The notes beneath the pieces were generated by a model. The model was not told the DNA's origin. It searched no databases and worked only from the letters and a program-made list of their open reading frames with translations. Made by a program: the position numbers and the translations under genes. From contig NW_003546243.1 of NCBI RefSeq assembly GCF_000090795.2, forward strand, positions 588,608-652,607: a DNA stretch of 64,000 nucleotides, in the 5' to 3' direction. This document shows positions 25,326 through 36,702 of this stretch, in pieces (the stretch's first letter is position 1; each line of letters opens with the position of its first letter). This DNA comes from Amphimedon queenslandica (taxonomy: Eukaryota; Porifera; Demospongiae; Haplosclerida; Niphatidae).

Positions 25326-25398
25326 TAATGTGAGTGTGCTCCTTCTTATCCCTTTGCAAGATCAATAGTAAGTGTGTCACACGAAGCATCAAACCTGA

Positions 25399-25404
25399 CA
25401 AGAA

Positions 25405-25447
<43 letters not shown>

Positions 25448-25468
25448 TCATAATAATAATAATAATAA
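25399..25468. repeat. (AAT)n microsatellite
   Basis: Runs of AAT/AATAAT next to the 5' UTR acceptor of the DUSP gene. The remaining stretch to 26951 shows no coding signal; it contains the DUSP 5' UTR intron, its probable non-coding first exon and the divergent promoter region with calpain, including a CACGTG at 26778-26783. Confidence 0.8.
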
Positions 25469-26951
25469 GTATAGGTTATACATGAGGTAAGGTTTCTATG
25501 GTATTTATTATTGCGACATACACAGGCGCGAGGTTAATGACCAAGGTGTGTAGTCTGGCACCCTAATGACTGTAGGCTGGGGATGATCTGGCTTGGAGAC
25601 TAGTTTATAACCAGCTTCTACCATGATGTCTGACAACAGCTACCAGCTGCTGATAAAAGACTACAGACTCCCACAGTTGGCATACATGTACTTACAACAT
25701 ATCTAACAGGCAAGACAAGTAAAAGATCAATCAAGTTTGAATTAAGTGGACTAATAATATGAGGTAGGAGCAATTTACTGAGCCTCAAAAAACTTTCCTA
25801 GTGTATATTTCAAAGCAAAACAAATGAGAAAAGGCGGCAATTAATAACCACTAACTAAAATTAGTAACCATGCCTGTGGTTTGGCTTTATGTTACAATGT
25901 GCATTGGTCTGTGGCTACTACAATGCTAGTACATCAAGGTGAGAATACATTTTCTATTAATTTATATGTCAATGAATGATATCCTTTGATTGGCAGTTCA
26001 AAAATGATCACAAAATAAAGCTTAGCATTATGTACGTGACACCTATGTAGCATGTACACACACACACAAGTGATATCCTAATTAAAAAATGAAACAAGTC
26101 ACAAATCAAATTACACATGCATTAGTATCAGTATCAAAGTTAGCATCTACATGTACATGCAACATTTAATTTCATTATTTACAATGCATGCATGTAGATG
26201 TACATACATTCACAATCTATAATATAATTCATTCCCACATTACATGTATGTATAAGCACTTTCACCTAATAAAATGATTCTTTTTGACTTGAAGTTTTTC
26301 ATAATGCTACACATGTAAATCATGGAAAGTGGGCGTACCAAAACCATACCCATTAATCGCCAGACGCTACCCATTACACATGCAGCAATGAAACATTATG
26401 ACGTGCATATAATACACACACCAAAATATCATTATGAGATATATATGAGAGTGAATGATTAACATTATATGCATAGTAAAAACACACTCACAAATAATAG
26501 GAAGCTGACTATTAATGCTTACTGGGTAGCTGAAACTCCAAAATGAGAAGAGAATTGGATAATATATTCGAATAAAGAGGGGAGTGAGAAGAAGACGAGA
26601 ACCAGAGAAGGAGAGAGAAAGTCAGAGAACTCCAAGAATAAACAATGTGTCAGCTACGTCATAATTCTCTCATTTTAGTTTATTTATAGATTATATAGGC
26701 GTGGTATGGGTGTGGCTAGATAAAGTGTTAATATGGGCGTGGTTATTTTTCTTTGACGTCCATTTACGTTACATGTGCACGTGAGATAATTTAGGTGGAG
26801 CTAGTACTCAAGAAAATTGCTTGAAATTTTTGGAGTTTTACAGGAGCCGTCGAGCTTGAAAAGAAGGTAGTGTTAAAACTTTCCTCTGGTTTTTACCAAT
26901 TTTATTCATTTAAAAAGTGCATTGAAGTAAGACTGCATCCAAAGGTCTGTC

Positions 26952-27576
26952 ATGGTCCGCAAATTCCTCAACCAAAACTATTCTAAGCTGAAGAGGGATC
27001 ACCAGAGGCGAGGGGAGCAATTCACAGACCCGCAGTTTCCTCCTAACGCTCAATCACTGTTCCACAGTGGAAAGAATGACTTGGAAATAACATGGAAACG
27101 ACCAGGAGTGAGTGCACCTTAAAAGTAGCAGATAGCAAGTTGGAGGATATTTATTTGAATGCAAAATTTAGAAATTGTCATTTTGTCAATATGCATGTCA
27201 TCAAATTTATATTCATTACAAGAGAGGTGATGATGTTTTCTTTTGTTAAGCTCTACTGTATCTATGATGAATCATTATTACCTTAACTGCATTCCTTTTG
27301 AACCAATTATGGTCCCTCCTATGCACACATACACATAGTGTACTCAAGCACACCCACGTATAGTCACATACCACTGTATTGCCTCCATGCAGCTTGGAAA
27401 CAGTTTTCAGCACAATCATTTGACACTTTGAGATAGTTCCAGTATATTGTGCTAACACAGACATATGAGACAATACATCATCACCTTAATCACATTATTA
27501 TTGTTATTATTATGTGATCATTTGCTGTGTTTAACAACGCCACAAAAATGATAACAGCATGTCTATTCCATTAATT

Positions 27577-27616
<40 letters not shown>

Positions 27617-28361
27617 GGAGATATGCTCTAATCCAAAGCTGATAGTTGATGGTCTGGATCCCAGTGACCTCAATCAAGGTGCTGTTGGTAACTGCTGGTT
27701 TGTCGCTGCCTGCTCTGCACTTGCTTTAGAGCGAAGGCTCTGGAATAAAGTTGTAGTTGATGTTAATGAACAGGTAAATGATGAGAGCTAAAGGCCTTTT
27801 CATACTGGCAAAAGTAATCCACAGTGATTTTGCTAGTGATGTGCATTTCTTTTGCAAAAGTACTTCAAAAACAATGCCAATGTGAAAATACCTCAATGCT
27901 TGTACATGAAAAACATTTTGTTTAAGGAATGGGATGCTAATCACCCTGAGAGGTATGCCGGGATCTTTCACTTTCGTTTCTGGCAATTTGGTGAATGGGT
28001 TGATGTTGTTATTGATGACTGGCTCCCCACTCAAGGTGGTAAGCTGATATACAATAAGAGTAAAAGTGGAAATGAGTTTTGGAGTGCACTCTTGGAGAAA
28101 GCTTATGCCAAGTAAGAGTAATAATAGTTTAGTAAATTCAGTGTTTGTATTCTTAGTGATGCCTACAACTGTTGATTCTATTAATAGCCTGTATGCTTGT
28201 TACTATTATTAGATTAGCCGGTTCTTATGAGGCATTGAGTGGTGGACTCACTGGTGATGCACTGGTTGATTTCACTGGAGGAGTGACTGAAACAATCACT
28301 CTACAGTCTGGTGACCTCGCTGATGATGAAGAGAAAAGAAAACAACTCTTTGATGTACATA

Positions 28362-28394
<33 letters not shown>

Positions 28395-30339
28395 ATTGTA
28401 GGAATTGATACGTGCTCATGAACATCATGCAATGATGTCGTGCTCTATTGAAGTATGTCATTTCAATATATTCTATGATTTTTTATCTCTTCTGATCAAT
28501 TGCAGGTTAAAGAAGGCGAATCACCAGAAACCAAACTTGACTGTGGTCTGGTAAAAGGCCATGCTTATACAATCACTGATATTAGGAGGGTATGAAAGAC
28601 TATTGCGTGTGTGTGTGTGTGTGTGTATTAACTGTGTATTTTTGTGTGTAGATGAAGCTTACCAGTGGGCTCAGCTCATTGTTTGGTAATAAAGAGAAAC
28701 TAATGATGATTAAAATGAGGAATCCCTGGGGACAGAAGGAATGGAACGGAGCATGGAGTGATGAGTAATGGCAGTCTGTCACTCTCACTCACTTTATCTT
28801 CTTATTGTATAGTTCTGAAGAATGGAAACGTGTTCCAAAGGGCGAGAAAGACAAGATGGACCTTAAAGTTGAAGACGATGGAGAGTTTTGGTAATTTATA
28901 AGCACACACACACAACAAACAAATAACATGTATATACATGTGTATTATACTTAATGTAACAATTTCATTCCACTGTACATCAGGATGGAGTTTTCTGATT
29001 GGTTGACCTGGTTCAGTCATTGCAGTATTTGTCGTATAATCAACACCAGCTCATTCAGTTTACAGAAGACATGGCACGATGCTACCTTTCACGGTGAATG
29101 GAAAGAAAAGACTGCTGGAGGCTGCTTTAACCATCCAGATACCTTCACTAATAATCCTCAAGTACATTATAGTAATAATAATCGTATTTTATTATTATTT
29201 ACTTGTAGTATTTATTTACTCTTCGTGAGGAAGAGGAGGTAATGGTTAGTTGCATGCAGAAAGATCCACGTATGTCGAAGAAGGCTAAAACCACTGGAGA
29301 GCCTTTACCTAACTTTCCAATTGGATTCCAAATTGTTAAAGTATGTACATGTCTTTATTAAATATTGAGCACCTGTTCTTGTTCAAAATAGGTTGAAGAT
29401 AACAGGACCTTCCGTATTCACTCAATGAACTTCAAAGAGGTCGGGCGTGTGACTTATATAAATCGCCGTAGCAACTTTGGTCGGTTCACGCTGGGTCAGG
29501 GACGCTATGTCATCATACCGTCAACATTTGAGCCGAACCAGGAGAGACAGTTTCTGTTGAGGTTCTTCTCGGAAAGGAACGCTCACCCTGTGTATGTTAG
29601 CTTGATTTATAAAAGAATTAACTATAGCTCAAACTAATAGTACTTTTAGTTATATTATACTGTATTTTTTAATTATTTCAGTGAATTGAAAAAGGACCAC
29701 CCCACTCGTGGTTTCTGTGGTACACTGTTCTGTTGTTGTGTCAAGCCTTACCGTGGCCAAGTCATTGTTCACTTACACAGTGGCCAAGGACTTACTAAAC
29801 AAGACATGAGTGGAGCAGGTAAAAATACCAACCACTCTATTGCTTTAATACCAATTCCCTATAATTGCAGGGGCTGATCCATACTGTAAGGTTACATGTG
29901 GTGGTAACACTGTAGCGACTTCCATTAAAAAAGACACTCTTGACCCTGCTTTTGATACTCAACTTGTCTTCTATGTAAAGAACCCTGAAGACGCTACTGT
30001 TAAAGTACAGGTCAGTATTAATATATAGTGCAGAATGTAGACTCTACAATTTTTAGAGCTTAAATACTTTACATAAAAATTTTTAAAAATGGCAGCATGA
30101 TATTAAATAAATTTAGAGGACTAACATAATGAAATTGTGCATCTCTCTCCTCCTTGTAGATATTGAATCATGGTATGATGAGAGATAGGTTCATGGGCCA
30201 GGTATCGACTACACTCCCAGCAGCTGATGGAGGGAGTGAGAGACGTACCATGAAACTAATGGAGAAAGGAAATGAGGCAGAGACTCAGGGGTCTGTCTCA
30301 TTCACTATCAGTCATCATTCTGATCTAAGAGCTATTTAA
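26952..30339 (+). CDS. Calpain cysteine protease, CAPN5/TRA-3-like
   Basis: Fourteen exons starting at 26952 close in phase to 643 aa, near the 640 aa of human CAPN5. The protease core has all catalytic residues: Cys in [17 protein letters not shown], His in [11 protein letters not shown] and Asn in MRNPWG. The stretch [20 protein letters not shown] and VDFTGGV matches the CAPN5/6 branch. A C2-like/CBSW domain follows ([20 protein letters not shown]), then a C-terminal C2 domain ([17 protein letters not shown]...ADPYCKV) instead of the EF-hand domain of classical calpains. Family role: calcium-activated limited proteolysis; C. elegans TRA-3 acts in sex determination, vertebrate CAPN5 in retina. 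Introns are mostly 50-90 bp; the exon 2 acceptor is preceded by a CT microsatellite (27583-27612). The gene diverges from DUSP and ends 343 bp before WAPL. Confidence 0.93.
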
Positions 30340-30681
30340 TTTTAATGCATTCTTTTTGATGCTGCTAGACATTAATGAACTGCTTTTCTATACATTCTTT
30401 TTTGATTTTATATTCACGTTTTGTCACGTGGGTGTGAGGGTGGGTGTGGCAAGGAGTGGCTTAAAGTTAAAGATCACGTGAGCCACAATAATAATTATAA
30501 TATTCACATGGACTTGGAGGGGGGATCGAGAGAATTAGTACATTATTGATTATCTTCAGTGATACTTTGATTCATTTCCCTTAGTCTCAGGTGTAAGACT
30601 ACCCTCAACTAATAATTGTAATAACAGTAAGTCCTTTTTTGAGTTTTTTTTTAATTGAATTGTATTTTTAATCAAAGGGTC
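30340..30681 (+). promoter_or_regulatory. Calpain-WAPL intergenic region with paired CACGTG E-boxes and a 51-bp 5' UTR intron
   Basis: Two CACGTG motifs lie exactly 50 bp apart (30425-30430 and 30475-30480; the second as TCACGTGA). A donor ACA|GTAAGT at 30627 and an AAAG acceptor ending at 30677 define a 51-bp intron just before the WAPL ATG at 30682. An in-frame ATG at 30655 lies inside this intron and is therefore not used as the start here. Confidence 0.5.
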
Positions 30682-33600
30682 ATGTCCACTAGTGGGTCTG
30701 AAGCTTCTCCCTTAAAAGAAAAGAAATCAAAACCCTCAAGTTCTCTTACCTCCCGTGGACATTATGCCTTTCACATCTCCCCCTCTCGTACCATATATCG
30801 TCCCCTACCACCGAGCAAGTTTAAAGTACCTTCCTCTTCTGTTTCGCTAAAAAGAGGAACTAAGAAAAAGAAGACTTCTAAACTCGACGTTTTTGATTTT
30901 CATTCTGATGATAGCGACTATGAGTTTGATATGCCAATAGTTGATTATCACTCGCCTATACCGGTCCGTGTAACTGGTGGAACGAGTAAGACCAGTTCGG
31001 GATTACATGTAGGACAGAAAAGAGGCAGAGGGCGTCCAAGGAAGACTCCAAAGGAGCCCTTGGATGAATCCAAAGATGATGATTCAACTGCCAACGAATC
31101 TGAACCTACCAGTCAGAAACCTGCTGACAGAGGACACTCAAGGAAGACACTCAATGAGTCGACTGAAAGTGAACCTGGCCCCAATGATGAGTCTACTGGG
31201 GAACTTACCCCAGTGGTTAAGAGAGGGAGGGGACGGCCTAGGAAAACACCAAAGTCAACAAACGAATCAACTCCTAACATTTCTATTACAAGTGAACCAG
31301 AATCTATTGGTCAGAAACCGCCTGTTAAGAGAGGGAGGGGCCGACCTAGAAAGACACCAAAATCAACAAACGAGTCCACTCCTAACGTTTCTATTGCAAG
31401 TGAACCAGAATCTATTGGTCAGAAACCGCCTGTTAAGGGAGGCAGGGGAAGACCTAAAAAGATACGAAAGGAAGCCATGAACGAGTCGACTGCGAGTGAA
31501 TCAGAACTGGTTCAAGAGTCTACTGGTACTGAGAGTGAGCCCTCCAGTCAGCAACCACCAGTAGTGAAAAGAGGGAGGGGTCGTCCAAGGAAAACCCCCA
31601 AGCCATCATCAGCTGTTAGCACTCCTTCGAGTCAGGAACCGGTCGTTAAAAGAGGGAGAGGACGACCGAGGAAAGTGAGGCCTCCTAATGATAGCATTGG
31701 GACTGTCACACCATCATCTACTGAACAAAGACCCAGTACAATAGAGACTGGCGATGATGAGGTAAGTCCTACTGGGTATATTAAGCTATTATGCATTCTT
31801 CTTGCTGTAGGCTTGTTTAAAAAGAGATGCAACAGGGGTTGGGGAAGGTTAGTGGCACTGAATGTTTGTATATATTGCATAGACTGCTACATGTACATAC
31901 AAGTACATGTAATAATTAGGAACATGTTGTCCATACACTTATTACTGAGTCTGTACTTTCACTTTTAGATATGGAAGAGGAACCAGTTCCTACTATACTA
32001 GACAGTTAGTCTTTCATTATTATGTCTGTAATGCTTGTCTTCTTATAGTAATAGACAAAGAAGAGAAAAGTACACCAGCAAATAATCCATCAACTAAGGC
32101 TCAAGATACAATGGAGACTACGACTATTGTTATTACGGTTCCTCCTGATCCGACGTCATTCTCATCTTTATACGACGTTCCTGTTGTACCTCCTCCCACG
32201 ACCACTGATTCTGACTTAACTGACACAGAGCAAGAGATTACTAGTAACAGTGTGACTGCTAGCACTCAACCAAAGACCATCCCTGATGGTGAGAGATCTA
32301 ATGATAATACTGAACAAGAAGAAGAAGAAGAAGGTACTAAAGCAATGGAGCCAATGCCTAAAGGAGATGCCTCACTCAGTGAGGAAGCACCACTAGTAGA
32401 GGCCTGTACTGGTTCTAATGAAGGGGACATTGGATTGACTTCCGACTCTTCTGCTAAGCAAAATACCTCAAGAGCTCTGTCAACTGTTGAACAGACCGAA
32501 GGAGCACAGACTGAACCAGAAATCCCCGTCAAACCAACTACTCCTGTTAAAAGAACTAGCTCAACTAGTTCAACCGGTTCTACTCCTATTAAAGAGGCTG
32601 CTCCAATGACTGAAGCAGCCCCTGGTTTGCCAGTCCCATTAGCTAAAAGTACCAGTGATACTTCATCTTACAAGGTCAAGCAGGACTCTGTACAGTACAG
32701 TGTTACTCTACCTAAGACCAAATCAAATAAGGTTAATAGCAGTGCTACTTAGTTAGGCTGTTTTGTATAAAATAGCATGACATTGGTAGCTTTTCTTTCA
32801 GTGCTACTTTTATCATTTAGCCTGATATTCCAAGTCTTTCAAGATCATTAACGTGGCCAAAAGCTTTAGAAGAGAAACAGAATGACGATGATGTAAGGAC
32901 ACACATTTTTATACAGTCCACTAATTTATAATTTAATAAAATTTATTAAATTTATATCTGCATCTTTTCCTCTAGTCTACTATAACAGTTCGTAATGTAC
33001 GTCAGGCCCACGAGTGTCTCCAACACGGAGAGAACCTTCGATTCAGAGATGATGTCATTTATCTGTTGGATAGTATGAAAACTGAAGAGCCATTATTAGT
33101 TCGCTGCCTAAGGTAATTGTATGAGTATTCCATTCATTTTGTACATGCATTTATTGAATATTTGTATCAAATATGTTCTATTTTTTGTAGTACGCTCAAT
33201 TTGGCCGAACAGTGTCTGAATGTTGATTTTATGAGACAGATGCGCTCACTTGGTCTGGTTAAGAAGTCACTGCTCCTACTCAAAGATGCACAGACTCATC
33301 CAGTGAATATAATAATTATTTATTTATTTTCATTTTATTATGTACATGTCTTTAGGCCCTTAAGGTTGCATTGGTAACGCTGTCTTTTGTAATGACTCAA
33401 AGTAATGTCGAACCTTCAGAATTAGACAAGAAATGTACAGGTTATTATAATTACTGTGTCTTCTTCTTTTTTAATAATTATTTATTTATTTTTTAATCAT
33501 TAAAGAGTTGCTTGTGATGGCTTTATCAGTCAAGGATCAGTTTTTAGTTTCACCTGCTGGGGAGGAGGAGCCTCCGCCTTTGGAAGGGAAAGCAGCCACT

Positions 33601-36443
33601 GAGTATAAGAAGATAACGGACAAATCTAAGTAATAATAATGATGGAATATGTGCATAATACTATCAAAAGATCAAAGCTTTAACCATTTTTCTGATACAT
33701 TTGCATGTAATTATGTTGCATAGAAAGTTTGAGTTGATTCTGATCAAATTTGAATTTCTTACGAATTTTAAAAGTTGCTCCAAAATCAGGCCGAAGCCCC
33801 TGTACTATAGTACATGGTATTTTGAAAAAATGACTATGAGAGAATTATCCATTTTTTTGTTTTATATCATTTGTAGAGCTTTGCTAAAGAAGTGTTCACC
33901 ACTACTGATACATGCTAAATATTCTGACTCTAGTAATACTAATGAGACAGTTGACATCTCACTGCAGCCTTCAACATTAAGTGTAAGCTAAGTAAATCCA
34001 TTCTATAACACATTAACATTAGTGTTTCATGTACAGTTAGGAGAGCTGGCCACTGAGTGTTTCCTGAGTCTAACCTCATCAATGAATACTAGTGTTTCAT
34101 CATTAAAGGAAGATCTGAGGACTCTTGGGGCTATTGACGTTATTGCTAACAGAGGTAAAAGGACATCGTTTAATAGCATTATCAAAAACCCATTAGTTCC
34201 ATTGTCACGAAATCTGTGACAAGCAAAAAACCCATTAGTTCCATTGTCACGAAATCTGTGACAAGCAAAAAACCCATTAGTTCCATTGTCACGAAATCTG
34301 TGACAAGCAAAAAGTTCATGTGATGTTTATTTAAGCTGATATAAATATGAATTATGAACCTCCTCTTTACTTCTATAGCAATAGCATTAACTAGACAGTG
34401 CACTGGGTACCTCACCAGTGGCCAAGAAGAGGAGGGAAAAGAAGAAGAAGAGAGAGAAGGAGAAGAGAGAGAAGTTGATGTTCATTTTATGAAGTTGTTC
34501 AGGCAACTTAAACTATTGGAAAATGTAAGTAGTGAATCATATGTACATGCAGTTTATGTGGTATTACTGTATGTGTTAATGGTTAGATTTTGTGTATGAG
34601 TAAAGGAAACCAGAGTTACCTGACTATGTTTGATGGCTCAATATTTATATCAGAAATATCCAAGTATGTACTACATTGTACAGGATGAATGTGTTATGGA
34701 GTCTTAAATTTGTTAAGATTTTTAGTACTATTAGGAGATTATCTTATTTCAAAGGATCTCAGCACAAGACATACGTAATTAATGATTTTTATAAGTCCTT
34801 TTACCATATTGTCATTTGTGAGTAGGTGTATAGTGACTGAGACTCTATTGGGGACTCTGAGAGTGTTTTTAAATATTACTCATGATAATGCTCTCGCTTC
34901 ATACCGAGTCGGAGAGCAAGAGAAAATAATTGATTCGATATGCAACTTTACATTCAAGGTAAGGAACACATGTGCTCCACATGCATGGCACATGGTGTTA
35001 TGAATTCTCTTGTATCATTAGTTGGCTCAGAGTGTACCGGTTATTCAACAATTTGATATCTTAGTCCTCGTGAGTTTACTTTTAAAAGTTAAAAATAACG
35101 CTATACACATGTTGATTGCAATCAATATTCTACACGTATGTACAGAGAGTATTATTATTGTCTTTTGTGTGATTTATTTTGTAGTGCTTGTCTCTATTGA
35201 TTAACCTACTGGAGGAGAGCTCCACTAATGTCCAGCACATGTGCTCCGTCTTCATTGATGTTCCTTCTACTAGCAGTAACCCTTACGGGGATATGCTGGC
35301 TACTCAAGCTCTAGTGAAGGTTTGCTGCTAATTCTTCTTCAAAAAATAAAGTTACTATTATCATCATGACTAGTTGTTTTTGACTCATTATGAGAGAGGA
35401 GAGTCTGCTAGTGTTGAAGTCCCCACGCCTACAAAACAAGTCATATCACACGAGTCTCCTGCCAAGTCGCCTAAAGTAATTAGTACTAACTACACTATGG
35501 CAATCCAATCTTAATGATTTGTATGATGATTTGTATGTAGTTAGATACATATATATGCATGTGGCCTACAAACTGGTTCATTTGTTAGTATTTCGGTGTA
35601 TTTTATAATTTATAGGCTAGAAAAGACTTAACTTCGACTTTTACATCAAGAATGAAGTCGGGCATCCAACCGTGAGTGTATAGACACAGCTACAGCAAAC
35701 ATACTGTTCTTGGACATTGTACATGTATGTTCTTAATTTTTTGTATCTAGTGTACCCAAGAAAAGGAAGCAAAGAAAGGAAGAGAAGATGGAAGATGATA
35801 AAGCTGAAGACAGTAAGAATCATCAATCAGTCAATCATTGAGTGTATTCATGAACATAATGTATTCATTCATTTCCTAGAAGAACAGGATGAGGAAGAAG
35901 AGGAGGAGGAAGAGGAGGAGGAGGAGGAAGGGAACATCAGCTTTGATCCACTGATATTCAAACGGGAAGATTTTGATTCTGGTAATTAAGCCTGATTAAC
36001 ACATTACAATTATAAATTATTGTACAAATTATTATTATTTTTTCTCTTAGCTTTATCACAAGCAGGGAAGCACATGGAGGACTCCATTATATCATCATAT
36101 TCAGCTGTACTGGTAGCACTATTGATACAGAATGACTCAGTATGTACAATTAATGTGATCCTTGAGCATAATGTGTCTACTCCTGCTAGGAATTCGCTCT
36201 CAATGTAAAGAACAAGTTGCCTGGTGGTAACTTTTCGTCACTTATTAAAGTTCTTAAAGAATTCTTATCATTTATGAACATGGCTGTAAGGAATATATAT
36301 ATATTATTATTAATTAATAGCTTTTCATGCCACAAAGTATTATTTCACTTTGTCTATATATTTTTCTGTAGAGCTCTGGTTCCACAAGGTCTGGTTTAGA
36401 CTCAGTCCAGAGAATACTGAAGTTTCTATCTGCAATGGATTGA
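30682..36443 (+). CDS. WAPL: WAPL cohesin release factor with six AT-hooks
   Basis: Twenty-three coding exons close in phase to 1226 aa (human WAPL 1190). WAPL opens the SMC3-kleisin gate of cohesin together with PDS5 and so unloads it from chromosomes. The C-terminal half is the conserved WAPL domain: RNVRQAHECLQHGENLRF.DD..YLLD, CLSTLNLAEQCLN, LLGTLRVFLNITHDNA, FDILVLCLSLLINLLE, and the end block LSQAGKHMEDSIISSYSAVLVALL and LPGGNFSSLIKVLKEFLSFMN. The N-terminal half is poorly conserved, but VFDFHSDDSDYEF resembles the N-terminal FGFDSDDE of human WAPL. Between about residues 110 and 335 are six AT-hooks with core RGRPRK/RGRPKK, which human WAPL lacks. An acidic/basic segment (PKKRKQRKEE, then Glu run) precedes the last block. 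The joining of the AT-hook exon to the WAPL domain relies on small exons at 31811-31847 and 31969-32004 and needs RNA support. Confidence 0.9.
33665..33876 (+). repeat. Single copy of the ~185-bp palindromic repeat filling a WAPL intron
   Basis: Most of the intron 33630-33876 is one copy of the dispersed repeat, with CCTGTACTATAGTACATGG (palindrome with one change) and the AGAGAATTATCCATTTTTTTG block. The T-rich end of the repeat runs directly into the TTTGTAG acceptor. Confidence 0.8.
34185..34313 (+). repeat. 42-bp minisatellite, three copies, each with a hairpin
   Basis: In the WAPL intron 34155-34378. CCCATTAGTTCCATTGTCAC recurs at 34189, 34231 and 34273 (period 42). Each unit holds TTGTCAC-GAAATCT-GTGACAA, a perfect 7-bp stem with a 7-nt loop. 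Confidence 0.92.
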
Positions 36444-36702
36444 TAGACTAATATTCACAAGCTCTGCCCTTTTATGATTTACAGATTAACTTCACATAGT
36501 ATGCTTTTATCATAATATCAAAGTTCTCCTTTTAAAAAACATTAAAAACATTAGTCTAGTAGGCGTGGTTTAATGCGATACCCACGCCCATAAAGAAGCT
36601 TCTCGCGTAGTAGATTCAACTCAGTCAGCTCATCTCCTCACTACGCTAGGCTTATTCGTACTTTGTTACAGATTCTACTACGAGAGAAATAGGCTTTCCG
36701 TC

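Noticed and set aside
30655-30681. In-frame upstream ATG for WAPL
   Set aside because: It lies inside a probable 51-bp 5' UTR intron (GTAAGT donor at 30627, acceptor at 30677), so the ATG at 30682 is preferred.
31064-31480. 138-codon ORF in a second frame of the AT-hook region
   Set aside because: Shadow of the repetitive AT-hook coding frame; repeats keep both frames open.
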